A stretch of DNA of 64,000 bases, from contig MU839169.1 in the NCBI GenBank assembly GCA_030685235.1, positions 1 to 64,000 of the forward strand, written 5' to 3'. Position 1 is the stretch's first letter. Every line of letters begins with the position of its first letter. Of this stretch, positions 23,836-33,057 are shown in pieces. A program made the position numbers and the translations under genes. The notes beneath the pieces were generated by a model. It saw only the letters and a list, made by a program, of their open reading frames with translations, was not told where the DNA came from and ran no database searches. This DNA comes from Copromyces sp. CBS 386.78 (lineage: Eukaryota > Ascomycota > Sordariomycetes > Sordariales > Sordariaceae).

Positions 23836-24490
23836 AATGACCAAGTTTTTTCTATTACTAATAACCCTAACACTAAAAATAAAAATAGTATCAAAATAAT
23901 CTTAAAAGAAAGACGGTTATTTCATACCTGGGTAGAGGTCCGTGCGCCTTTTAATTAAGGAGAAATCTTAGTTTAAAAAAATTTGACGGATGGGTCTTCT
24001 AAAAAATGAAAATATTAACAGATAATGCTAACCCTACAAAGAGGATATCAAAATAATCAGAAAAAAATGCCTATCATAATAAACTATACTAGAGGTCAGC
24101 GTGCCCTTCATTTACGGGGAAATCCTAGTTTAAAAGATTTAATAAATAGATTTCTTATAGAAAATATCAATAATAACTTTAATTATAAGAATAAAAATAT
24201 GGTAAGATAATTGGAAGAAAAAAGCGGTTATTATATACCCAGTTAGAAGTCTGTACACCTTCTAATCGAAGAGCAATCTTAATTTAAAATAATGAATAAA
24301 TAAATATTTTAGGGAAAATATTAATTAATAACCTTAATTACAAAAATAAAGATATTTTTTAAAAGATAATTAAATAGTAGTTATTATGTATTTTATTAAA
24401 GGTTCGTATACTGTCTAATTAAAGGGAAATTTTAGTTTAAAGAAATTTAATAGATAATTTTTTTTAAAAAAAAATAAAAATTTATTCTTT
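23836..24490 (+). repeat. Tandem array of module M in Y1 (~4 units)
   Basis: About four diverged units of ~150-180 bp follow each other. Landmarks recurring per unit are a (T/A)ACCCTAA-type start, AAAAATA, a GCGGTTAT/ACGGTTAT block, AGAGGTCCGTGCGCC (variants AGAGGTCAGCGTGCCC, AGAAGTCTGTACACC, AAAGGTTCGTATACTG), GAGAAATCTTAGTTTAAA and a T/A-rich end. Other X and Y copies have one unit or a remnant. A 61-codon frame in unit 2 is not a gene. Confidence 0.7.
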
Positions 24491-24568
24491 TTTAAAAGAT
24501 TTGGATTTCTGGGCGTTTCACTGTCTTCCTCGGGCATATCCGGCTCCGCCCAAGGAAAGACTATGTTA

Positions 24569-26748
24569 CAAACATACCGAAACTACTTTTATATATATAA
24601 GGTAAGAACTCCCTCATTCTTATTAATTTTATATAGTAAAAAATAACCTCAATTAAATTTAATTATAATTATAATAGCGTTAAGCTTAAATTAATTTATT
24701 AATTTATTAAATAAGATATAAATTCCGTCTTTAATCTAATTCTTCTTATTAAACGTATTAATTTCAATTAATTATTAGACTTTAATAGATCCTCCTAGTA
24801 AATTTTAGAATATTTTTATTATTTAACGGCCTATTTTACTATCGGCCCTATTATCTATAAAAGATAAAATTTACTTTTAAAAAGTATAAATATCCGTATA
24901 AGTATTATCCTTCGGGTTAATAATAATACTAATATTATTAAAATCGGACGCTATAAAATTAAAGAAGCCGACTTCCTCTCTTTTAATTTTATAATATTCT
25001 TCTTCATTTTTATCTTCAATTAAATCGAAATTATCTTTCCGTAATTTAATATTTCGACCGCCACCTCTACCCCTTTTACTACTAAAATTACCTCTACCAC
25101 TTCCTCCGTCCAACTTTAGGAATTTAATATCCTCTTTTTTATACCTAAATACAATTTACACAACGTATACTTAGAAAGTAAAATATTAAAATTATTAATT
25201 ACTTACCCAATCATATATAAAGAATAATGTACGCTCTTCCCTAATTAAAAATCCCTTTAACCGAATGAAAACAATTTATTAATAATTACAAAGATTTAAA
25301 GAAGGGTTAGCGAAAATATATATTATTCTAATAAGATAATTAAAATTATCTTATAATTATATAAAGAAAAGGGCCGAATTTAATTAAACTAGCCTAGTAA
25401 AAAGTATTAAAACTATTCTCTCTACTCTTTACTCGGCATATACTGAATAAAACCGGCTATCCTAAATAAGTATCCAAATTATTCGAAGAGGGGCGCCGCC
25501 GATATATAATATTAAAAATTTATTTCGAATAAAAATTCTACTATAGACTAACCGAAGAGATTCGAATATATCTTTTAGCGTAGTACAAAATTTATTATAT
25601 AATACAATTTTAATCGAAAATTATTTATACAACGTCGATTTTAATATAAATAATCTTTCGCTCTAAAATTTATATAAAGCCGAAAGTTCACTAATAACTT
25701 CGTCGAATATTAAATTTAAAGGTATATAAGGATTACTATTAAAATTCTTAACTACTACCTCTATAACCTCCTTTTCTACAATATAGCGAATACCGTTAAC
25801 CTATTTAACGTAATTTTCTAATACTATTTCCTACGCCTTCTATAATACCTTAATAATTTTCTTCAATTTAATTATCTAATATTGAAAATTCTTTGTCTAT
25901 TACTAGAATAACTCCTTATACTCTTTAAAAAATACCTCCAAAAATTCTTTTTACTCTTATACATACTAATCTAACAATTCCCCTTACTCTTTAAACAATA
26001 AATCGACTTAATCTTTAAAAGCTTTTATAAAATTTTTTCATTCTTTATCCTATACCTCTTCGACAATATCGGCTATTTCTACTTTATAGGCTTCGAATAA
26101 AACTAATATCTTATTTTTATTATCGTTCTAAATTTTACGTTAAGTAATTAAATCGGATTTAAAAAATTCTAATAAGGCCTATATAATTAATAATTTAGAG
26201 GTCAACAATCTTTCCTACTTATTAAATTTATAAATTATACTATTATAGTTACAATTAATTTTATTATTTAAATATTCGACGGACTCCCAATTTACTCTAA
26301 ATTTAAAAGGGCGAAATAGTAGGGCTTAATCTAGGTCTAAACTAATACTCAAGGTACGCAAATCTCAATTATAACGTATATTTAAAATTAATCTTATAGG
26401 AGGTTTCGGTATATTAAAAGTGCACAGGAATATATAAGTATACGCGCTTATAAATAAATATCGAATCGTATGGCTCGGATTTACGACGGGCGGGGTATAA
26501 ATACTTATAAACACGTTAAAGGGTTTTCCTACTAGGATAATATCAATTATGGCGCAAATTTCGTTATAATCGCAACGTAGAAGGTCGGCGAACTCTACTT
26601 CGTATAAATCGGCTTCGCTCTCAAAATAGGTTATCTCTTCGAAAATATCGTATTCTTTTATACGAACGGGACTTGTATTGGCAGGAGAAGTAGGCGCGAT
26701 ATTACGCGAGCCGTCTAGCGCGTCGGATTCAATAAACAAGCCGGGCAT
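24569..26748 (-). pseudogene. Gypsy D gag remnant
   Basis: It begins with an ATG at 26748 on the minus strand and is open for 127 codons (MPGLFIESDALDGSRN... to IRYN). The frame then continues through scattered stops with gag-like content: NWESVEYLN, long charged helical stretches, and a Gly/Arg-rich RGRGGGRN block near 25040-25110. It lies directly downstream of the 5' LTR (26896-27142) in element orientation, as expected for gag. The first 127 codons being free of stops is the longest open stretch in the window, but no intact gag remains. The Y1 insertion separates it from pol. Confidence 0.6.
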
Positions 26749-26895
26749 GACGGTGATTGTCTAGTTCTTAGAGATGCTTCTGCCGAGGAAGCGATTTTCT
26801 ATCGACTATCGTCGTGCCTTTTCTAGAAGGCGATGGCGATAAATAGTATAGTATAGTTCGGTCGAACACTGCGATCTACAATTGCAACTACCATT

Positions 26896-27142
26896 CAATA
26901 CCGTTAAAAGGGTATTGTGAAAGCACAGTATGTATATTGATTGAAAGTGTATAAATTGATAATCTAGGAAAGATCCAGAGAGGAGAGATCGCGATGGTCG
27001 ATAACCATATATACGCGATCCTTATCTAATCTACAGGACCCACCTTTAGGTAGGGAGGCGACCGCGGCAGCAGTGCTGCCGTAGCTAGTCAACGACTGTC
27101 ATGCTGACAGGTGACAACACCAGCGATACCAATCCGGTATCA
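26896..27142 (-). repeat. 5' LTR of gypsy D
   Basis: 247 bp and less mutated than the left LTR: it keeps CACAGTATG, CAGCAGTGCTGCC and CTGACAGGTGACAACACC, where the left copy has TA-shifted versions. The duplication GTCGC follows at 27143-27147. A short plus-strand frame crossing this LTR is not a gene. Confidence 0.92.
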
Positions 27143-27147
27143 GTCGC

Positions 27148-27559
27148 ATTCCAAAAAAAAAAAAAACCTCTTCTTTTCGATGTTGCTCAACAACCAGACC
27201 TCGTAACACAATGTAAAAAGCACCCAAATGACCGCATAATTGAGGCGAATATTTTGACGGTTTTTTCATTTGGATATATTCCTTCGTTGAGGAGCGGTGG
27301 TTGATCCAAATATATATTTGTCAAAATTCTTGTCCGTACTATTCAGACTGTGTTTTAATGACGATACATTTTCCTTTTTGGGATAGGGGTAGTCTGTGCG
27401 GCATATGGAATTTTCTGTATATTGGACGCCTATAGATAGAACCGCCGCGCCTTCCTCGCGTCGATGGCGGGCCTACGGACCGCGACCTTTGGTGCGGTTC
27501 TTTCGTGTCACCTTTGGTAGGCCCGGCACATCTCCTCTCCTCTGGGCATGGGCGTTTTA
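27148..27559 (-). mobile_element. Element Y2, right part
   Basis: This continues Y2 beyond gypsy D to its terminal repeat TGGGCGTTTTA (27549-27559). On the minus strand it matches the GC-rich end of Y1: CACCAAAGGTG, a second ACCAAAGGT, GGTCCGT, GCGGCGGTTCT and TCTATA occur in the same order. It also holds an oligo-A run (27155-27168), and AT-richer sequence with inverted TCAAAATATT/TTTGTCAAAAT pieces. There is no coding frame. Confidence 0.7.
27464..27527. repeat. Hairpin at the GC-rich end of Y2
   Basis: CGGGCCTAC and GTAGGCCCG-type arms (27468-27476, 27517-27525) pair perfectly around two ACCTTTGGT motifs. An outer GATG/CATC pairing is possible. Position and loop motifs match the Y1 hairpin, but the arm bases differ in a compensating way. 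Confidence 0.75.
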
Positions 27560-28325
27560 ATAAATAAATATAAGTTAGAAATCGAAATATTAAAGTCGTA
27601 ATAATGCGGTTAACCTAATATATTTCTAACGTTAAAATATATTGAAAGTATTCCGGGCGGCGCCCCCGATATTACTAATTATAGAATAAATATTAACCTT
27701 GTAAGAAATATAAGATTGTTGTCTATTGTAAATACCCCGTTAAATTTACTAGATTATAAAAATATTAATAATATATAGAACGTATTAGCATACGCCGAAG
27801 AGGACGGGACTATTAGCCCGGTAGGAGGCGAACGGTACCCCTACGTAGTATATAATTATAATATTGTAAAATACTCATTCATTAAGGACGGCCCGTAGAA
27901 GAGCTTCGAAAAACCTATTAGCGCTACGGGAGATTAGGAGGATAAGGCGGTTATTAACGGCGAAAGCGGCGAAATTATCGATAACGTAAATAAAGGAAAC
28001 AACGAAAAAGACTAGGAGACGACATCGTTGAGCGTTTAAAAAATTGGAGGATTATAATCAGAGGACGAGAAATAGTAAGGAGGGAAGTAAAATAAATTAT
28101 TATTAGCGGGCGAGAAATATATATAATATTATTAGCTGGAATTTAGTTAAGGAAAGTATATAAATAAATAATCGAAACGATTATTTTTTTCGAAAGGGGG
28201 TATTATAAGGCGGTTAGGCAGCTAGGAGGCTAGTCGGGACGATTAGCGGAAAGTATTAATAGGCAAGAGACATTAATCCGGGCAAGCACTACGGCCCAGC
28301 CGTAATAGGGTATTTATATCCGACC
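27560..28325 (+). pseudogene. Degraded reading frame beyond Y2 (H, second part)
   Basis: The plus frame is readable if former Gln/Trp stops are ignored: IPGGAPDITNYRIN, NLVRNIRLLSIVNTPLNLLD, AYAEEDGTISPVGGERYPY, YSFIKDGP, GESGEIIDNVNKGNNEKD and KRLFFSKGGIIRRLGS. It is acidic in the middle and basic towards the end. It has no family I recognise. Plus-strand coding on both sides of Y2 suggests one long frame split by Y2, but continuity is inferred. Copia-1 interrupts it at 28326 and the frame seems to resume at 35800. Confidence 0.45.
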
Positions 28326-28521
28326 TGTTAAAATGCATATGAAAGAGAGTGGGAGAAAGGCCATATCATTCAATGAGAGCTAATAGACTACGATATAACT
28401 GCCTTCCTTTTATGCCCGCTTGCCTTAACTAACTTTGAAACATCCTCATCTACCATATACCAATACGTAAAATAAGGTTCAAATTAAGGCTCTATATTAC
28501 ATATAATCATAACTTTCAACA
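28326..28521 (-). repeat. 3' LTR of copia-1
   Basis: 196 bp with TG...CA-type ends (TGTTAAAATGCA ... TTTCAACA on the plus strand). Same length as 35599-35794, with transition differences only in the parts I compared. Confidence 0.92.
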
Positions 28522-28529
28522 CTCCCCCT

Positions 28530-30540
28530 CAATAATTACAAGTAATACAAAAATTCCCCTATACTCTATACCTATTAATTAATATTCAACGTTCGTCTTT
28601 ACTACTGCCCAAATCCAATTCTTCTATAGTAAGTAATATAGTACTTATACTAACCTCAAAGCTTCCTTACACCTTATTCAAATTAACTAAACCTAATCCT
28701 TTTCTAAAAAATAAAAACTAATCTTTAATAAATAGTTTAATTAATCCGTTAACTATCTACTCCTCCGTTAATATATAATTAAATTTAATAAATCTATCTT
28801 TAACCTTTTTACGTACGAAATATTATTAAATATCGATATACTTTATCCTTTAATAATACGTAGGGTTTAAAATAAATAATATAATTCCTTAATTATCGTA
28901 ATAGATAATAACGGCTTTCGTCTCCCTTATATCTATATTATTCTCCCTCCGAAAATTAATATTTAATTCTATATATAACCACTTTAATTAAATAGCTTCT
29001 TTAATTACTTATATTTATACTATATATTCAACTTCTATTAATAATAATATCTCTTAAAGCTCTAATTAATATTCCTACTACCGAAGTTGAATACGAAACC
29101 GGCGGTAGACTTCTTAATATCGATATCCCCGGCCCAATCTAAATCAGAGAATCCTTATAGGGGATTTAAATTTCCAATGAATATTAATACTAGGCTTCTT
29201 ATATCCTTAAAGTATTTAAAAATTCTCTTTAGTATATAGAAATAGGTTTTAGCCGGATTAATAGAATGATAATTAATTAAAGAGACTACGTACGCAATAT
29301 CTAATTTTATACTAAATATAACATATATTAGTAATCTAACCCCTAATTAATACTTTATTATTCTAACCTTCTTAACCTACTAGCTTTCTCCAACTTTTTT
29401 CAACTGGTTAATAATTATTAGAATATTTATTAAATTATAATTTATTATACCGAAGTAAGTAAAAATTTTATTAATATACTCCTATTAATCGAAATAAATA
29501 GTCCTATTCTGCTTATTGCGTATAATACAGATATTAAAGTAGTAATAATAAAGACTTAAATCCGTTATCTAAAATTTAGTATTTAATATATTTTTTAAAT
29601 TTTAAATTTCTCCCTTATCCTTCCTAATAATTAATAAATCGTCTATATAAATAATTACGAAAGTGCTTTATTTAGAGAATATTCTGCAATTAATAATAAT
29701 AGGGTTATAGCTTAGTTCTTTCAATATTATAGTAAATATATTAAATTAGATTTTTAATATTTATTTAAAACTATATAAGGCTTTATTTAACCTATAGACT
29801 TTACTAGTACCGTTATCGAATTCAAAAAGTTATTCTACGTAGATCGTCTCCTCTATATTCTTATATAGGAACGTAATTTTAATGTTTATTTATTCAATTT
29901 CTAGATCTAATATAACGGCGATTATAAATAGGATCTTATAATTTATTAGTTTAATAACCGAAGCGAATATTTTAAAATAGTCTACTCCTTCGATTTATTT
30001 AAAGCTATAAACTACCTAACGAGCTTTTTGTTTTATAATTTTGTTATTAAGGCTTCGTTTGAGCTTATAGACCTACTTGCTGTATAAAACGTATATTTGC
30101 GGCGTTACTTCTACTAATTCCTATATATTATTTTAGATAAAAGATTGGTATTTATCGGCTATTACTTCTAATTATTTATTTTAGAAGAAGTTCTATTTTA
30201 TTTCCTTTAATATTATTAGTTTTATATTCTCCGAGTCCGTATTACTATTGCTAATATATAGTATATAGTATTAGATAAGGTATTAGTATTCGGGAATCCT
30301 ATTTCTCAACGGATATTGAAATTCTAAATAACCGTCGACGATAATACTATTTCCGGTTCTTATTAGTATTTATAGCGTTATTTATATTTGTGCTAATATA
30401 TTGCGGCCTAATAATATGCTATTTTAAGGGCTAGGCTCGTTATTTACTATTATAATACCTAAGGAAAGGTTATCCGGCGTACGCTACTACCCTATAAGTA
30501 TAATCTATCTAATAATAAACCTTTAATATTATTGTTTAAG
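28530..30540 (-). pseudogene. Copia-1 RT-RNase H remnant
   Basis: The minus-strand frame reads KVYRLNKALYSFK (family LxGLKQAxR region, about 29770-29820) and then IYIDDLLIIRKDKGEI (about 29610-29655). This is the copia RT active site with both catalytic Asp kept. RNase H follows down to the polypurine tract near 28530. Stops occur at former Gln/Trp codons. Copia-2 has the same region with Asp-Asp changed to Asn-Asn. Confidence 0.85.
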
Positions 30541-30797
30541 GGGTAGAAATTGTAACGTTAGTAAGGTTTGGACTAATAAATCGGGAGACCCTTATTTACC
30601 CGGGCTACGTCTTAGCCTACCCGGGATACCCTTTAGTATACCCTAGCTAATTAATTGCCTACCCTAGTCCGGGGTCCGGGGTCGTCTCCCTTACGGATCT
30701 ACTTACTTACCCCCTACACCTACGTGCCTACCCTAGTCCGGTTCGGCTCTAATCCGGTAATTCGGACTAGGGGTTATTTATATTACTACGTCTTTTA

Positions 30798-31430
30798 TCC
30801 CTCGTTTAATTAATGCCGTTTCTATTTTAAAATGAACGTTAGTTAATCTAATCACTCGCTTATTTGGTATTAGGAGTTTATAGACCGTATGTCCTTCAAA
30901 ACCGATGAGCGTGTATTTAACTGCCTTTTCGTCTATCTTCTTCCTATTTGCTTCTAGAATAAGATGCCAAGCGGTTATATTAATAGTTCTAATATTATTA
31001 ACGTCTGGTCTTTGCCCGAATACTAGTTCGTAAAGCGTTTTATTAAATATTGAATAAGGGCTTCTATTCTTAAGGTAATTAACCGTTTTAAAGATCTCTA
31101 ATTAAAATTCCTTCGGAATATTCCTTCTAATTATAATTAGTAATAATTTTTCTCGGAAATATAAATTTAATACTTTTATTATACCGTTAAATTAATATTA
31201 CTCTGTTATTAACCTCTCAATATATATTCCTCGTTTAATTACCTATATATTAAATTCGTAACTATTAAATTCTTAAACTCTATCTAAATAAATAGTTCTA
31301 TACTTTCTCCTTTAAGGTTCCTTTACTTCCAATTTCTATATAAAAACTTAAATAAATTCCCAAGCCCTTATCCTATTTCTAATAGTTAATAATCCGTTAA
31401 ATCTATTATAACCGTTAACTAATATAATTT
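30798..31430 (-). pseudogene. Copia-1 integrase C-terminal part
   Basis: A stop-free stretch (about 31090 down to 30798) reads TVNYLKNRSPYSIFNKTLYE, VFGQRPDVNNIRTINITAWH, ANRKKIDEKAVKYTLIGFEG, YKLLIPNKRVIRLTNVHFK. These match the copia integrase end, where the family has KTPYExxxGxxPxxxxxRxFGxxxW, a DxKAxxxxFxGY-like block and VxxSRDVxF. It is among the best-preserved coding pieces in the window. The upstream catalytic core is cut by X1 at 31431. Confidence 0.88.
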
Positions 31431-31769
31431 AATTGAAGCGCAGCTGTTATAGTCTAGAGAATGAAGTGTGTTAACACGAAGTGAACGAGCATAGGGGAAC
31501 TTCTCTATAATGGGGGCGATACCCATGTTAATAATCCCTATAAATTTTTCGTCCTATAATTAGTTATAGGCCAAGGCAATCCGTTCCTATTATTAGTCGG
31601 AACTTTCGCAAATCCGTTCCTATTATTAGTTAGAATTTTTTACAACCCATGCACGTAATCCGTTCCTGTTATTAGTCAAAACTTTTACAGGGGTCCCCGG
31701 GGGTATCCCCCGGGTTTATACGTAACAATAAATCTATAGGGGTCTCCGGGGGTATCCCCTAGGTAGGGT

Positions 31770-31925
31770 TTTACCTTTACTAATAACCCTAACCCTAAAA
31801 ATAAAAAGGATACTAAAATAATTAATAGAGGATAGCGGTCATTTTAGAACCAATTAAAAATCCGTACGCCTTCTACTTAAAGAGATATCTTAGTTTAAAA
31901 AAATTTGTCGAATAAGTCTTTAAAA
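31770..31925 (+). repeat. Telomere-motif module M in X1
   Basis: Contains TTACTAATAACCCTAACCCT followed by AAAAATAAAAAGGATACTAA, then AGGATAGCGGTCATTTTAG, ATCCGTACGCCTTCTACTTA, GAGATATCTTAGTTTAAAAA and AATTTGTCGAATAAGTCTTT. It is the best single example of the module order and is continuous with (AAAAAT)n to its right. Confidence 0.8.
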
Positions 31926-32030
31926 AAAAAAAAAATAAAAAAAAAAAAAAAATTAAAAATAAAAATAAAAATAAAAATAAAAATAAAAATAAAAATAAAA
32001 ATAAAAATAAAAATAAAAATAAAAATAAAT

Positions 32031-32352
32031 CCAGCTTATTATTTATAGTAGACCGGCAAGATTTTAACATTTACAATAAGTAGAATCCAACTTATAATTT
32101 ATAGTAGACCGTTAAAATTTTAACATTTATAATAGGTAGAATCTAGCTTATTATTTATAGTAGACTATCAAAGTTTTAACGTTTATAATAAGTAGAATCC
32201 AGCTCTTTATTTATAATAGACCGTCAAAATTTTAACGTTTATAATAGGTAAAATCCAGCTTATTATTTAGAGTAGACTATTAAAATTTTAACGTTTATAA
32301 TAAATAGAATCCAGTTCTTTATTTATAGTAGACCGGCAAAATTTTAACGTTT
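32031..32352 (+). repeat. 56-bp minisatellite in X1
   Basis: About six units of ~56 bp with the core AATCCAGCTTATTATTTATA, then GTAGACCGTCAAAATTTTAA, then CGTTTATAATAGGTA. Another unit lies near 32923-32980 close to the other end of X1. The same unit in reverse orientation forms an array in X2 (about 40310-40690). Confidence 0.9.
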
Positions 32353-32922
32353 ATTAATCTAGAGTAGAAAACACTATATAAGAAGAGAGACTAGCTCCCT
32401 ACTATATAAAAACTAACTCAATTGATGTAAAGATTATAAGAATTAACACTTTAGAAAGGAAAATAGATTTACCGTAAAATAATTCCTATCCGTAAAATAA
32501 AAACGAGGAAATCCTCACATACCAACTATCGACTATTTAAGAGGAGATTAGAACTAATACTAAAGTATTATACTCTAACGGATTTTCGAAAGAGGTTGAA
32601 GGAATAAATCTAGACGTTAATCTTCTTAAGAGGGGATTACGAAGTAAAGGAAGAATGAATTTAGTACGGGAAAACGAATTTGGGATCAGAACTCGAATAC
32701 ATTTTTCTAAAAAGGAATATTATCTAGTCTAAACTACCTATCTCCCTTCCCAAATCTCGAAAGAAATTCCTTCTCCTTTTATCTTCAAGGCTCAAACCTA
32801 TAACTAATAGCACCTAACTGAGCAACTAATCTACTCCTACTTATAATAAACTACCCTACTCCCTTAATAACCCCGTAGTCCTTAACTAAAGAAAAAACGT
32901 GAAAAATTCCCTAAATTATTAT
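32353..32922. other. Unassigned segment inside X1
   Basis: About 570 bp found only in X1, between the minisatellite and its isolated last unit. It has no long frame on either strand, and it is less TpA-biased than the copia sequence. It may be a separate small insertion that split the minisatellite, since a unit continues on its far side. I see no terminal repeats. Confidence 0.4.
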
Positions 32923-33057
32923 AGTAGGTAGAATCTAGCTTATTATTTATAGTAGACCGTCAAAATTTTAACGTTTACAGTAGGTAGAATTTAACTCTAG
33001 ACCTATAACAGCTGCGCTTTAGTAAATTCTTCCCGCCTCGTGCCGGAAGACGATGTT

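Larger units (their letters stand above)
23530..24520 (+). mobile_element. Element Y1
   Basis: A 991-bp element with 11-bp terminal inverted repeats TGAAACGCCCA (23530-23540) and TGGGCGTTTCA (24510-24520). In order it has a GC-rich end with a long hairpin (23556-23628), a CTGTCTATAATGGGC segment shared with Y2, a 16-bp minisatellite, and about four tandem copies of module M. It has no protein frame. No clear target duplication is visible. Its GC-rich end has escaped most RIP. It inserted into the gag/pol boundary region of gypsy D. The 48 bp just outside its right end are also found beside Y2. Confidence 0.7.
5404..27142 (-). mobile_element. Complete minus-strand chromovirus, gypsy D (with nested insertions)
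   Basis: Two 247-bp LTRs (5404-5650 and 26896-27142) share inverted termini TGATACCG...CGGTATCA, some bases now RIP-altered, and are flanked by GTCGC at 5399-5403 and 27143-27147. Reading on the minus strand the body runs gag (26748 downwards), pol with RT motif FIDDIIIFS (20948-20974), RNase H region, integrase and chromodomain. It is interrupted by Y1 (23530-24520), LINE-2 (15115-20885) and LINE-1 (7291-14070). Removing these leaves ~8 kb, a normal length for the group. All frames are broken. It inserted into element Y2. Confidence 0.92.
31431..33057 (-). mobile_element. Element X, copy 1
   Basis: 1,627 bp inserted in the copia-1 integrase. On the plus strand it begins AATTGAAGCGCAGCTGTTAT. 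Motifs CCGTTCCTATTATTAGT (three times), two GGGGGTATCCCC blocks, module M with CCCTAACCCTAA, (AAAAAT)n, a 56-bp minisatellite and ~570 bp of unassigned DNA follow. It ends ATAACAGCTGCGCTTTAG...CGATGTT. The sub-terminal inverted repeat GAAGCGCAGCTGTTAT faces inward at both ends, with ~37 extra bp on one side. No reading frame or known superfamily hallmark is visible. Confidence 0.75.

Noticed and set aside
26365..26748. A host gene of 127 codons
   Set aside because: It starts just inside the gypsy D 5' LTR in element orientation and continues, through stops, as gag-like sequence.
27101..27304. A 67-codon plus-strand frame
   Set aside because: It begins inside the gypsy D LTR and crosses the element boundary into Y2, so it cannot be an ancestral gene.
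31873..32070. A Phe/Leu repeat 'protein' on the minus strand
   Set aside because: It is a direct translation of the (AAAAAT)n tract in X1.
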